A stretch of 64,000 bases of DNA from Nitrospira sp. CR1.3 (GCA_014055525.1 WIAH01000019.1:1-64000), one strand, 5' to 3'. Positions 11,162 through 23,038 are shown, numbered from the stretch's first letter. The notes: generated from the letters alone by a model not told the origin. Program-made: numbers and translations.

Positions 11162-11721
11162 GGTGTCCCTTCTAGAACGTGGCGAACGAGCGCGACCGAT
11201 TCGTCGCTGTCCCAGGCTCGAGGCCCGACAGCGCGACCCAACAACCGGCCGTCGGGCCCGATCAGCACCGTGGTGGGCAATCCGCGCACCATGAAGGTCC
11301 TTGAGACTTCCTGATCATCATCGAACAAGACCGGCAACGTGATACCAAGGTGCGTCAGAAACTGTCTGATGCCTTGCGGGTACATATCAGTCGTCACCGT
11401 GATCACACGAACCTTCATGGGATCGAACTGCGTCTGAAGCCGCGCAAGCGACGGCATTTCCTCTTTACAGGGACCGCACCAGGTCGCCCAAAAATTGAGT
11501 AGCACCACTTTCCCTGCAAAATCTTGCGAGCGGAACGACTCTCCGTCGAGCGCTTTGAGATCGAAGGTGACAGGGACACCTGCTGCAATACGCGTGATTT
11601 GAAGGGCCACGAACGGATCTTTGGTTGCCGGAGTATCGCTGTATGCAGGATCTCCTGCGCCGACGAAGAATGCGCATCCGATCATCGCCAAAGTAAGCGA
11701 GGCAAGGTCTTTACGGTCCAT
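11158..11721 (-). CDS. TlpA/ResA-type exported thioredoxin
   Basis: 187-aa thioredoxin-fold protein with an N-terminal hydrophobic leader (residues 7-25) and the reducing active site FWATWCGPCKEEMPSL (Cys82, Cys85); the cis-Pro loop is VRGLPTTVLIGPDG. TlpA/ResA proteins reduce disulfides in the periplasm, often on haem- or copper-protein cysteines. It overlaps the upstream sialidase-fold gene by 11 bp and the downstream small gene by 4 bp, so it sits in a tightly coupled operon. A role in keeping the Cys residues of the neighbouring proteins reduced is inference. Confidence 0.9.
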   Translation of the reverse strand: MDRKDLASLTLAMIGCAFFVGAGDPAYSDTPATKDPFVALQITRIAAGVPVTFDLKALDGESFRSQDFAGKVVLLNFWATWCGPCKEEMPSLARLQTQFDPMKVRVITVTTDMYPQGIRQFLTHLGITLPVLFDDDQEVSRTFMVRGLPTTVLIGPDGRLLGRAVGPRAWDSDESVALVRHVLEGTP

Positions 11722-13012
11722 GAGGAGAGTCTACCTTCTCAGCGACAATCTTCACCGGCGCCAGGTACATGGTTTGAAGAACGAGGCGATGAGCCGGCAT
11801 AACATGTTCTTTCCAGCCTAATACGGCCGTTCCCTGCTTATTAACCGCCACCGTCGGCGTCTGCCCGTTCTTCTCGTTCAGCTTGACCGGTGCACTGAAC
11901 GACTGGCCCCGGTCGAGGGAATGGCTGACGACGACTTCGCGGCGGACCGGCGATTGTTCTTCCCAGACCACCACCACTCGTCCCTCATGATCAACCGCCA
12001 TCTGCGGATGATCCGGGAATGTACCCTTTGAGCGATTCAATTGCGTCTTCTGAGAAAACGTCCTGCCCTGATCATCGGAATAGGCAAGATAAATCGATGG
12101 AGTTTCGTCGTCGCCCTCTGTGTACCATACGACATAGAGACGCCCACGCCGATCCACGCCGAGCGAAGCCGGGCGATGGGGGCAGGCAGGATACACCCAT
12201 CGATCGTTTCCCACGATGGTCGGAGAGGAAAAGGTCATCCCGCCGTCCGTCGAGCGGGACACCACGATCTCGCGGACATTACCGTCAAGAATTTTTCGCC
12301 AGGCCAAGTAGACGATCCCGTCGGTCGACGTCGCCAGCGCCGTTCGGCAGCATACACAGGTGTTTTCATCGACTTTCCGGTTCTGGGTGAAGGTATGTCC
12401 CTGATCCGTAGACTTCGCCACGAATGTGCCGGGGTCTTTCTTCCCCTCGCGTCCATCGATCCAAGCCACGTGTACCCCACCGTCCGGAGCGACTTGCATC
12501 GCATCGAACGTATGATTGATCACTTGTCCATCATCATTCACCAAAGTTGAAGGAGCGAACGAGCGCCCTCCGTCGTTGGAACGACTCAACCGCAACTCGC
12601 TGGAAAATGGTTTGTCGGGCGTGAGCTTGGGATGAGTCAGCGACCAGGTGATGAAAACCTCATTCCCTCGCGTGGCCACTGCCGGAGATTCCTGGCGATA
12701 GTAGGGATTCTCGGACGGGCCGTTGACTCGAACCGGTGAGCTGAGCGGTCCGCCAGGTTTCTCGGATTTTGCGAACAAGATCGCGCGTGTTTCTTTTTCT
12801 TCTTCGACCCACGCAGCCGAGATTACACCCTCGTCGTCGATCTGGACAGATGGGCCGACGACATTCTTCACTTGATGTACCGTCACATGCTTTGGGCCGA
12901 AGGTCACCAACGAACCGGAATCGTCCGCCCAGACCAGCGAGGCGAGCATCGGAAAGATCGACAGGCCTATGACCCACCGTCTTCGCGAGCTGGTTCTTTG
13001 TTGAAACCTCAT
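11711..13012 (-). CDS. Exported sialidase-fold (BNR repeat) protein with Cys-rich loop
   Basis: 433-aa exported beta-propeller. A signal peptide (about 1-30, ending LVWADD) is followed by repeated S-x-D-x-G-x-(T/S)-F Asp-box motifs: SNDGGRSF, STDQGHTF, STDGGMTF, SDDQGRTF, SLDRGQSF. These build the sialidase propeller, but the catalytic Arg triad of true sialidases cannot be confirmed by eye. Odd features are the motif ENTCVCCRTA near residue 220 and YPACPHRP near residue 280, which place four Cys and a His on propeller loops, an arrangement that could bind metal. The start at 13012 follows the TonB stop by 40 bp. Its place between TonB and TlpA in a receptor operon favours a substrate-binding or metal-handling job over sugar cleavage. 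Confidence 0.75.
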   Translation of the reverse strand: MRFQQRTSSRRRWVIGLSIFPMLASLVWADDSGSLVTFGPKHVTVHQVKNVVGPSVQIDDEGVISAAWVEEEKETRAILFAKSEKPGGPLSSPVRVNGPSENPYYRQESPAVATRGNEVFITWSLTHPKLTPDKPFSSELRLSRSNDGGRSFAPSTLVNDDGQVINHTFDAMQVAPDGGVHVAWIDGREGKKDPGTFVAKSTDQGHTFTQNRKVDENTCVCCRTALATSTDGIVYLAWRKILDGNVREIVVSRSTDGGMTFSSPTIVGNDRWVYPACPHRPASLGVDRRGRLYVVWYTEGDDETPSIYLAYSDDQGRTFSQKTQLNRSKGTFPDHPQMAVDHEGRVVVVWEEQSPVRREVVVSHSLDRGQSFSAPVKLNEKNGQTPTVAVNKQGTAVLGWKEHVMPAHRLVLQTMYLAPVKIVAEKVDSPHGP

Positions 13013-13052
13013 GACCTGTTCTCTTTCAGTTTCGCCCAGATCTTCTTTATGG

Positions 13053-14114
13053 TTAGTTAGCCAGACTGTATACAATTGGAAGATTTACGACGATCTGGGG
13101 CTTCCCCAATTCGTGCTTCATGTGGAGGGGGCAGGCGAGCCTCACCGCCTCCATCGCTGCAGCGTCGAGCACACTGTGTCCAGAGCTTTTTTGGACTGTC
13201 ACTTCTGCCAAGTGTCCATCGGACCGAATGACCGCCTTCAGCACCACTTTCCCTTCCAGTCCGTTCAAGCGGGCCGAGCTGGGATAACGCTTCAATTCCG
13301 CCACCCGGCGCCAAAGAGATTCGGCCAGCCAACGGTGATCGACTTTGGCTTCGAGACTGGGAGCTGTAGCCTTCGCAACCTGAACGGGCGCGTCCGCTAC
13401 GGCGGGGCCGGGAGAAGCAGCAACGGTGGTAGAGACGACCGTCGGTTCCGTGGTCCGAGGACTATCTGCAGCCGCTTGAGTAGAGGCCGTGGAGGTGGAG
13501 GGCACCTCAGCCGAGGGCGCGACGGCGGTTTCTCGGACAGTCGACTCATGGTGAGCAGGACGATCCTCGAGCGTTTCAGTCGGAGCAGCCTCAGTAACCG
13601 GTTGATTCTGTGCGATGAGCGGCTCGGCGCTCACCACCGCTTCGACTTTCGGCTGGCGTGTTTCCACCTTCTGCTCAACGGGGTTGACTTTTTGCTGAAC
13701 GACTTCGACTCTTTGCTCCACTGGCTCGACCTTCGGTTCAGGCAGTGGCTCAGACTTCTGCTCGACCGGTTTGACCTGCTCGATCACCGGATGCACCATC
13801 TGCACACTCTCTTGCGGCGCCACGCGAGGCATGACGGTCTCCGGGAACGGTTCGATAGGTGGAGCTGGGGTCGCCCGCGCTACGGTTTGTGCGGGGGTGG
13901 CCACGGGCTCCGCTCGCTCGACAGCCCTCTCCTCCTGTACCATCTCTACCAAAGACACCTCCCATCGGAAGGGGTCTTGTTTCAACTCCGGCTTCATCTG
14001 AACTGCGACGGCGAACGCAAGCCCAACCGCTACCACGTGAAGAGCAAGGGATGCCCCCCACCCTGCGATGTGGAGCCGGTTTTCATGTGCCGATTTCGTC
14101 GTTGACATATCCAT
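13053..14114 (-). CDS. tonB: TonB energy transducer
   Basis: 353-aa TonB protein. One membrane helix (residues 18-37) is followed by the motif DPFRWEVSLVEM, a long Pro/Glu/Val-rich spacer with irregular VEQK-x-(E/N)-P-type repeats (about residues 85-160), and the C-terminal TonB domain (LKRYPSSARLNGLEGKVVLK ... SGHSVLDAAAMEAV ... PIVYSLAN). The start at 14114 has AGGTGA 9 nt upstream; longer in-frame starts lack a site. It would pass proton-motive energy from ExbB/ExbD, not present in this window, to the receptor downstream in the same operon. Two more TonB proteins lie at 46012-46917 and 48696-49535 and share the PFxWxVSL motif. Confidence 0.9.
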   Translation of the reverse strand: MDMSTTKSAHENRLHIAGWGASLALHVVAVGLAFAVAVQMKPELKQDPFRWEVSLVEMVQEERAVERAEPVATPAQTVARATPAPPIEPFPETVMPRVAPQESVQMVHPVIEQVKPVEQKSEPLPEPKVEPVEQRVEVVQQKVNPVEQKVETRQPKVEAVVSAEPLIAQNQPVTEAAPTETLEDRPAHHESTVRETAVAPSAEVPSTSTASTQAAADSPRTTEPTVVSTTVAASPGPAVADAPVQVAKATAPSLEAKVDHRWLAESLWRRVAELKRYPSSARLNGLEGKVVLKAVIRSDGHLAEVTVQKSSGHSVLDAAAMEAVRLACPLHMKHELGKPQIVVNLPIVYSLAN

Positions 14115-14205
14115 GTGAAGGATCACCTGACAACCTGTTGGAATCATCCGTCGGCCGAACTGGGTTCGGGCCCGACTGATTCGCACTGGTCAGATAGAGC
14201 TAATT

Positions 14206-14511
14206 CTAGGTATAGACCGGAGGCCCGCGGGACGTAACGATAGTGGCGAGAACAGAAGGAATGTGTCGAATCGTATCCTGCTCGGCCTGTGCAACCGGGG
14301 ACCGTTCAACGGGATAGGGGGCGACGACCGTATCCAGCACCTGCCCCGCGGCGCACATCCAGGAGCAGAGGACCGTTCCATGAGCGGCCTTCTGATGGTG
14401 TGTGTGCTGCGAATGGTGGTTGATGGACTGGGCGGAGGCGATGCTGCCGACCAGGAGGACACACAGGACCAACAGAACGGCAAGAGATCGCGTGATCAAG
14501 TTGCTTGTCAT
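14206..14511 (-). CDS. Small exported His-rich protein with HxxxLCxWxC motif
   Basis: 101-aa protein with a signal-like hydrophobic segment (residues 8-27, ending IASAQ), then a His cluster and Cys pair (INHHSQHTHHQKAAHGTVLC, then SWMC). Seven His and two Cys within 30 residues strongly suggest metal binding. It resembles the protein at 10853-11161 in this segment and is the first gene of the same operon, 91 bp before tonB. The start is the ATG at 14511; an upstream in-frame ATG at 14703 lies inside the divergent secA start region. Function is unknown; copper or another transition metal is the best guess for the ligand. Confidence 0.7.
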   Translation of the reverse strand: MTSNLITRSLAVLLVLCVLLVGSIASAQSINHHSQHTHHQKAAHGTVLCSWMCAAGQVLDTVVAPYPVERSPVAQAEQDTIRHIPSVLATIVTSRGPPVYT

Positions 14512-14691
14512 TGCCCACTCACTAACAGAACTGACGCGCTGATGGTACTGGAGCGGGCCGGATGGAGTCAAGGCAACCGTTTGCCAAGACTCTTGTCTTC
14601 CCGATAGGATTCGGAAAATGTTTACTGTATACTTCGCAGATAACCTCTGATCGCGATCGCCACCGCACAAGCGTTTCGCTCGGGAAAAGGC

Positions 14692-17412
<2,721 letters not shown>

Positions 17413-17684
17413 GAAGACTCGGCTGGCGCAGGAGTGAAGCTTCGGCGTCGCCATAATGCGACCAACGTCCTCGGGAACTTACCCTGCTAGCTGATCCCAC
17501 GCACTCCTATAAGGCTGCGCCGATGCGTCGCAACGCCGTCGTGCGTGGAACTTTGTGCGTTCTTGAATAGGGCTGACGCTATGTCGCCACCTCAGCTCAC
17601 TTCCCTTCCAGCCGAGATCAAGGGCAACTGTAACGGTACCCGAATTGCCGTAACGGTCGAGAGACGGCGCAGCGGCCCCGACCG
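17413..17684. other. Intergenic region after secA, no gene seen
   Basis: No credible coding sequence or clear intrinsic terminator. A 27-nt segment at 17590-17616 (CCTCAGCTCACTTCCCTTCC, then AGCCGAG) matches 18509-18535 beyond vapBC at 23 of 27 positions, and TAACGGT occurs twice around 17630-17658. These may be remnants of a repeat that brackets the toxin-antitoxin pair. Confidence 0.4.
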
Positions 17685-17724
17685 TTGACAGACAAACCGC
17701 CCATGTATATCATCAAGTATATAC
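17685..17724 (+). promoter_or_regulatory. vapBC promoter with overlapping operator palindrome
   Basis: TTGACA (17685-17690), a 17-bp spacer and TATCAT (17708-17713) make a near-consensus sigma-70 promoter. The inverted repeat GTATAT (17705-17710) / ATATAC (17719-17724) overlaps the -10 and the expected start, as expected for an operator bound by a VapBC complex. AAAAGG then lies 7 nt before the vapB ATG at 17750. Confidence 0.7.
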
Positions 17725-17749
17725 GAACAAGCTACGAAAAGGTCTCGTC

Positions 17750-17995
17750 ATGGCGTCAAAGAAGAAGACCAAATTGTTTATGAGCGGCAACAGTCAGGCC
17801 GTGAGAATCCCACGGGAGTTTCAGTTGGAGGGCGACGAAGTCGAGATCCAGCGGCGGGGCAATGCGCTCGTCATCCGGCCAAAGAAGCAAACCTGGCAGC
17901 CCTTCACGGAGAGTCTCGCCAGATTTACCCCCGATTTCATGGAGGAAGGCAGAGTGCAGCCTCCGCCGCAAAAGCGCAAGCGGACCTACGCATGA
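17750..17995 (+). CDS. vapB: VapB-type antitoxin (AbrB/MazE fold)
   Basis: 81-aa antitoxin. The N-terminal half is an AbrB/MazE swapped-hairpin DNA-binding domain (KLFMSGNSQAVRIPREFQL, then EIQRRGNALVIRP). The C-terminal half (about residues 48-81, Phe/Pro/Arg rich) would wrap the toxin and block its site. It is followed by vapC with a 4-bp ATGA overlap. The complex should repress the promoter at 17685-17724. Standard size. Confidence 0.92.
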   Translation: MASKKKTKLFMSGNSQAVRIPREFQLEGDEVEIQRRGNALVIRPKKQTWQPFTESLARFTPDFMEEGRVQPPPQKRKRTYA

Positions 17996-18390
17996 AGGTG
18001 ATGCTGGACACCAACATCTGCATCTACCTAATCAAGCAACAACCTCCTGCGGTCATTGAGCGATTCCTTGCCCATCCAGTCGGAGACATTGGGATCTCCA
18101 GTATCACGGTCGCGGAGCTAGCGTTCGGTGTAAGCAAGAGCCGCCATGCGACAAAGAATCGCCTCGCGCTGGAACAATTTCTCGCGCCACTAGTGGTGAC
18201 CCCATTCGGCCAAGAAGCAGCCTTCTCGTACGGTCGATTGCGATCCCAACTCGAACTGAAGGGAACACCTATCGGCTCGATGGACATGCTCATCGCCGCC
18301 CATGCGCTCAGTCTGGGAGTCCGGCTCGTCACCAACAACCTGAATGAGTTCCGGCGCGTCCCTGGGCTACGGGTCGAAAATTGGGTATAA
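17992..18390 (+). CDS. vapC: VapC-type PIN-domain ribonuclease toxin
   Basis: 132-aa PIN toxin. The acidic residues are in place: MLDTNICIYLI (Asp5), SSITVAELAFG (Glu in helix 3), GSMDMLIAAHAL (Asp near residue 97) and the final VTNNLNEFRRVPGL where Asn replaces the Asp of the common TND motif, as in some active members. Such toxins cut tRNA or rRNA when freed from the antitoxin. It is coupled to vapB by ATGA. Complete. Confidence 0.92.
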   Translation: MKVMLDTNICIYLIKQQPPAVIERFLAHPVGDIGISSITVAELAFGVSKSRHATKNRLALEQFLAPLVVTPFGQEAAFSYGRLRSQLELKGTPIGSMDMLIAAHALSLGVRLVTNNLNEFRRVPGLRVENWV

Positions 18391-18594
18391 CTGAGAATCG
18401 CTGCACTCCACTCGCTCGGCGCGGCAATCCTGTTTGGGGTAAGGGAATGGCTGTGCGGTCGGGCGTGGACGCATTCGTCTGCTGCGCAACGTTAACACCA
18501 TGTCCAACGCCTCAGCTTACAACCCTTTCAGCCGAGCCGAAGACAGAAAGAATGGATAAACGAATGCGGCGCCCGAGCCTCCGCAATTCGCTGG
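18391..18594. other. Intergenic region between vapC and the RND pump gene
   Basis: The two genes converge here. No gene is seen. It contains the second copy (18509-18535) of the 27-nt segment found before vapBC. Confidence 0.4.
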
Positions 18595-21500
18595 CTACAG
18601 AGGTTCGGACGTCGGCAGGTCGCGCCGCGACACAATCGCATAGGCAGCGGGGACGAGAAAGAGCGTGACAAGGGTTGAAACGATGAGCCCTCCTATCAGC
18701 ACCACCCCGATTTGACGACGGCCGGCTGCTCCGGCGCCGGTCGCGAGCGCCAACGGAAGCGCGCCGAGAATCGTGGCCATGGTCGTCATCAAAATCGGGC
18801 GGAGCCGCTTTGTCGCCGCTTCAATGACCGCATCGGCCAGGTCCATGCCTCGCTCACGAAGTTGATTGGCGAATTCCACAATCAGTATCGCGTTCTTGGT
18901 GACGAGCCCGATCAGAATCACCAAACCGATCTGACTGTAGATCGTGAGGGTGCCGCTGGTCGCAGTCAATGCGAGCAACGATCCTGAGACGGCCGGCGGA
19001 ACCGCCAGGAGAATGGTCCAGGGATGCCGGAAGCTCTCGAACTGCGCCGCGAGCACCAAAAAGATCACCGCCAAAGCCAGCGCGAACGTGACATAGAGGT
19101 TCGTATTGCTTTCCACGAACGTTTTGGATTCTCCGGCATAAGCGGTTCGCATGCCCGGCGCAAGGATCTCCTTCGACGCGTCGTTGAGATAGGTCAATGC
19201 CTGTCCCAGCGTAAACCCGTCGGCGAGTCCCGCGCTGATGGTAACGGCGCGCATGCGATCAAAATGGTGCAAGGCTTCGGGAGCCGTCACTTCCTTCACC
19301 GTCACAACATTGCTGAGTTGAACCAATTCTCCTTCTTTCCCCCGCACATAGAGCGAGCCGATGTCCGACGGTTTTTCGCGATGCCGATCATCGACTTTCA
19401 CGATCACTTTGTACTGACGTCCGTTCTGGGTGAACGTGTTCACCGGCCTCCCGCTCAGCAGGGTCTCCAGCGTCCGCCCGATGGTGGCCACCGACAGACC
19501 GAGGTCCGCCCCCTTGTCGCGCTGCGTTTCGACGGCCAGGTGCGGGGTATTCAGCGCCACATCCATGTCGGGCGTCACAAAGCCCGGATGATCGGCCAAT
19601 CGAGCGATCATTTTTTCGGCGGCCTGTTGCAACTCCTGATAGTCCAACCCTCCGATCACGAACTGCACAGGAGTTTTCTCCGACCATTCTTCGATGGAAG
19701 GAGGGTTGAGCAGATAGGCTTTCACGCCGGTCAGAGCGCGCAGTTCACGATTCAGCGCGGCGACGATGTCCTGCTGCGACCTTGTGCGGTCGTTCCAGTC
19801 CCGGAGCGTGACCCAGCTGGCGGCGCGATTGACGATGGTGGGGCGGTCTCCGCGCGCCACGACCGTATAGTTGATGGCAATCTCAGGAATCGCCTTGAGC
19901 AAGGATTCCAACTCTCTCGCATAGGTGTCGGTATAGCGGATCGTGGCGCCCTGAGGTGCGGTGAGAAAGCCTGAAAACCACCCGGCATCTTCAAGCGGAG
20001 CCAATTCGGAGGGCAAGTGGTTCAAGAGGGTCAGGCTTGCGAGACTGGCTCCGACTGCCACGATCACGACGGCCGCCTTCGCTTGCATGGCCCACTCAAG
20101 CCCGCGCCGATACCCCGAGGCGATCCGTTCCGATACCAGCCCAATCAACCGGCTCCAGCTCGACTGGCGCGGCTCTTGGCGGAGCATCCGGCCACACATC
20201 ATCGGCGTCAAGGTCAGCGCCACAAATCCTGACAGGAGCACGGCTGATGCGACGGCGATGGCCAATTCGGCAAACAGTCGTCCCACCAAGCCGGTCAGAA
20301 ACGCGATCGGCACAAATACCGTCACAAGCGAGATCGTCGTCGCCACGACGGCAAAGGCAATCTCGTTCGTGCCTTCGATGGCCGCCCGCAAGGGCGGCAT
20401 ACCGTCCGCGATCCGACGATGGATATTTTCGAGCACGATGATGGCGTCATCCACCACCAGTCCGACCGCCAGCACAAGACCCAGTAAGGTCAGCACGTTC
20501 AAGGAGCAACCGGTGACCGCCATCACGGTGAACGTCCCGACGATCGAGGCTGGGATCGCCACAGCCGGCACGACGGTCGCGCGTGCGCTGCCCAGGAATC
20601 CGAATATCACCAGCACGACCAGGATCAGTGAGAGCCCCAACGCCACATAGACCTCATGGAGCGATCGCTCGATCGGGACCGAGATGTCCCAGGCGATCGT
20701 CATCGACATCCCGTTCGGCAGGCCGGCGGCGATGTCGGGCAGCTGCCGCTTGATCTCGCGAACAACGGCCAGCGTGTTGGCAGTAGACTGCTTCAGGATG
20801 CCGATGCCGATGCAGGGCGTTCCGTTCAGACGGCCGAGCTTGCGGGTGTCCTCAGCGCCCAATTCAACCCGCGCGACGTCTCTTACGCGAATTGGATAGC
20901 CCTCTCGATTGGCCACGATCAGATTTTCGAACTCTTGAGGCGTCTCCAACGTGCCCTTCAGCGAGACGCCGAACTCCATCCGGTCGCCTTCGATCCGCCC
21001 CGAGGGGATTGAGGCGTTCTGATTTCGAATCGCCTCTTCGACGTCCTGCACGGTCAGACGGCGCGCAGCTAGTCGATCGGGGTCTACCCAAATCCGCATG
21101 GCATAGCGGCGTTCCCCGTCCAAATAGGCGTTGGACACACCCGCCACTCGCACCAACCGAGGCTTGATGAGCCGATCGGCGATATCCGAGAGCTCCAACT
21201 CGGAATGGCGCTCGCTCGACAGCGCCACCCACATCACCTCGGTATTGTCCGACGCGGCGCGGGACACGAGTGGTTCCTGCATGCCGAGAGGGAACAGGGG
21301 GCGAATCGAGGCAATGCGATCCCGCACGTCGTTGGCGGCCTCTCCGAGATTCCGCCCGAGTTCCATCTCCAACACCACCTCCGAGACCTCCTCTCGGCTC
21401 TTGGAGATCAGTGTTCTGAGCCCTTCGATACCGCTCAGCGTGTCTTCCAGTGGGGTCGTGACATCTGTTTCGATGACGGCAGCGCTGGCGCCCGGATAGA

Positions 21501-21648
21501 CGGTGCGTACCGACAGGATGGGCGGCTTGACGTCGGGATATTCGCGCACCGGCAACCGCAGGAAACTCAACAGCCCGAAGAGGACCAGCAGCAGCGTCAT
21601 GACGACTGCGAACACCGGACGGTGGATGGATGTTTCGGGGAGTCTCAT
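18595..21648 (-). CDS. RND efflux pump, inner-membrane permease (AcrB/HAE1 type)
   Basis: 1017-aa RND permease. It starts MRLPETSIHRPVFAVVM with the first helix, then a porter loop, a central helix block (GLSLILVVLVIFGFLGSARA, VVDDAIIVLENIHRRIADG with the proton-relay Asp pair), a second porter loop and a final helix block (NAILIVEFANQLRERG). This is the hydrophobe/amphiphile class, not the heavy-metal CusA class. The adaptor gene is 56 bp upstream on the same strand; no OMF gene is adjacent, so it probably uses a TolC encoded elsewhere. It lies at the end of the iron operon headed by FecI at 28604, which raises the option of siderophore or metal-chelate export; this is inference. Confidence 0.93.
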   Translation of the reverse strand: MRLPETSIHRPVFAVVMTLLLVLFGLLSFLRLPVREYPDVKPPILSVRTVYPGASAAVIETDVTTPLEDTLSGIEGLRTLISKSREEVSEVVLEMELGRNLGEAANDVRDRIASIRPLFPLGMQEPLVSRAASDNTEVMWVALSSERHSELELSDIADRLIKPRLVRVAGVSNAYLDGERRYAMRIWVDPDRLAARRLTVQDVEEAIRNQNASIPSGRIEGDRMEFGVSLKGTLETPQEFENLIVANREGYPIRVRDVARVELGAEDTRKLGRLNGTPCIGIGILKQSTANTLAVVREIKRQLPDIAAGLPNGMSMTIAWDISVPIERSLHEVYVALGLSLILVVLVIFGFLGSARATVVPAVAIPASIVGTFTVMAVTGCSLNVLTLLGLVLAVGLVVDDAIIVLENIHRRIADGMPPLRAAIEGTNEIAFAVVATTISLVTVFVPIAFLTGLVGRLFAELAIAVASAVLLSGFVALTLTPMMCGRMLRQEPRQSSWSRLIGLVSERIASGYRRGLEWAMQAKAAVVIVAVGASLASLTLLNHLPSELAPLEDAGWFSGFLTAPQGATIRYTDTYARELESLLKAIPEIAINYTVVARGDRPTIVNRAASWVTLRDWNDRTRSQQDIVAALNRELRALTGVKAYLLNPPSIEEWSEKTPVQFVIGGLDYQELQQAAEKMIARLADHPGFVTPDMDVALNTPHLAVETQRDKGADLGLSVATIGRTLETLLSGRPVNTFTQNGRQYKVIVKVDDRHREKPSDIGSLYVRGKEGELVQLSNVVTVKEVTAPEALHHFDRMRAVTISAGLADGFTLGQALTYLNDASKEILAPGMRTAYAGESKTFVESNTNLYVTFALALAVIFLVLAAQFESFRHPWTILLAVPPAVSGSLLALTATSGTLTIYSQIGLVILIGLVTKNAILIVEFANQLRERGMDLADAVIEAATKRLRPILMTTMATILGALPLALATGAGAAGRRQIGVVLIGGLIVSTLVTLFLVPAAYAIVSRRDLPTSEPL

Positions 21649-21704
21649 ATCGATGATCGATGGCTGCGAGCGGTGAAAGGCGGCATGGGAGAGGGTGCCT
21701 GTGT

Positions 21705-22772
21705 CTAGTCGGACGTTTTGATCGAGACTCGGATCCCATCGTGCAACTTGTGGGTACCGGTTCGTACCACGCGATCGCCCTCCTTCAAGCCTGTGCGAAC
21801 CTGGACCATTCCCCGTTCGCGAACGCCGAGGGTGACCTCCGTTAGCCGGGCAGTCTGTTCCTCCATGCGAAACACCATCGCCTTGTCCCGTTGCAGAAAC
21901 TCGGCCTCTTCAGGGATCAGCAGCGCGCGGGGGTCCTGGCCTAGGGTCAACCGAATGGTGGCGAAAAGACCGGGTCGCAATTTTCCCTCGGGGTTGGGAA
22001 CCGCCGCGCGCACCGCCACGGTGCGATTGACCGCGTCGACTCTCGGATCGATTGCTGAGACTTGCCCCTCGAATATCGCATTAGGAAACGCGTCAGTCGT
22101 CACAATGAGCCGCTGTCCGACAACGAGATGACTCAGCCACAATTCAGCCACCTTGAAGTCCACGTGTAGCGTGCGCAAGTCTTCAAGATTAACAAGATCC
22201 TGTCCCGGTTGAACGTAGTCCCCGACCGAGACGTGACGGAGGCCCACCGTGCCGCTGAACGATGCGCGAATGACGGTTTTCTTCAGGCGCGTCGCGAAGA
22301 GCACGCTGTTCGCCGCGGCAGCCTGCCAGGCCAACCTAGCTTCATCGACCTGCTGGGCCGGCACAATGGTGGTTTGCTGGCCTGCAAGCCGCTTCAGTCG
22401 CTCATAGGTCACCTGCGCCATTTTCTCCTGAGCCGCCGCCTGGTTGGCCTGAGCTTGAAGTTCTTCCTGGTCCAATTCCACCAGGGAGGCTCCGCGCTCG
22501 ACGAACTGGCCGTCCGCAAAATCGATCCGGCGGACCACCCCGGCGATTTCTGGTCTCACCACGATAGAAGCGACCGCCTGTAGCGTTCCGACGGCCTGAA
22601 TCGATTCCGTGATCGAACCGACAATGACAGGCGCGACTTCGACTAGGACACCCTGTTCGGAGGCCGGCGTGCCGGTTGACGACTCACTGGTCGACCGTGC
22701 TCCCAGCTTGATCGCAATCACAGCTGCCACGGCGCAGATCCCGACGATTCCTGCAATGCTTCTGTATTTCAT
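21705..22772 (-). CDS. RND efflux periplasmic adaptor
   Basis: 355-aa HlyD/AcrA-type adaptor with an N-terminal membrane segment (residues 5-23), a lipoyl/coiled-coil hairpin (VRRIDFADGQFVERGASLVE ... VPAQQVDEARLAWQAA) and a beta-barrel (RLIVTTDAFPNAIFEGQVSA, LRPGLFATIRLTLG). It would join the permease downstream to an outer-membrane channel. I took the ATG at 22772 because it opens the membrane segment; no strong Shine-Dalgarno is seen. The 266 bp upstream could hold its own promoter, so membership of the FecI operon is uncertain. Confidence 0.9.
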   Translation of the reverse strand: MKYRSIAGIVGICAVAAVIAIKLGARSTSESSTGTPASEQGVLVEVAPVIVGSITESIQAVGTLQAVASIVVRPEIAGVVRRIDFADGQFVERGASLVELDQEELQAQANQAAAQEKMAQVTYERLKRLAGQQTTIVPAQQVDEARLAWQAAAANSVLFATRLKKTVIRASFSGTVGLRHVSVGDYVQPGQDLVNLEDLRTLHVDFKVAELWLSHLVVGQRLIVTTDAFPNAIFEGQVSAIDPRVDAVNRTVAVRAAVPNPEGKLRPGLFATIRLTLGQDPRALLIPEEAEFLQRDKAMVFRMEEQTARLTEVTLGVRERGMVQVRTGLKEGDRVVRTGTHKLHDGIRVSIKTSD

Positions 22773-23038
22773 GTGCACAGTCTTGTACTTATGCCGGCCA
22801 TGAGTCGCATGAGTCCATGCCGGTTCGGTCGATCGTACTGAACCCCATCTAGTATGTGACGGATGAACGGCCGTAAACCTCACCCACGCATTCGGCACTA
22901 CGAGAGGAAAGACTAAGAATTTGCAAGGATCTACGAGATACTGACAGCCTCGGATATCCGCAAGAGGCCGATGACCGACAACAAGACAGATAGTCCGTTG
23001 GGCTCAGGGCATCGACAAAGGGCAAACGTTCCGGCGAT
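22773..23038. other. Gap between small membrane gene and RND adaptor gene
   Basis: About 266 bp without a supported gene. No Fur-type palindrome and no copy of the leader element was found here. No convincing -35/-10 pair stands out. Confidence 0.4.

Noticed and set aside
13590-13770. Repeats inside tonB that resemble a tandem DNA repeat
   Set aside because: They encode the irregular VEQK-type spacer of TonB and are not a separate element.
13011-14105. Long open frame antisense to tonB
   Set aside because: Low-complexity Arg/Leu/His composition mirrors the Pro/Glu/Val spacer of TonB; no domain is seen.
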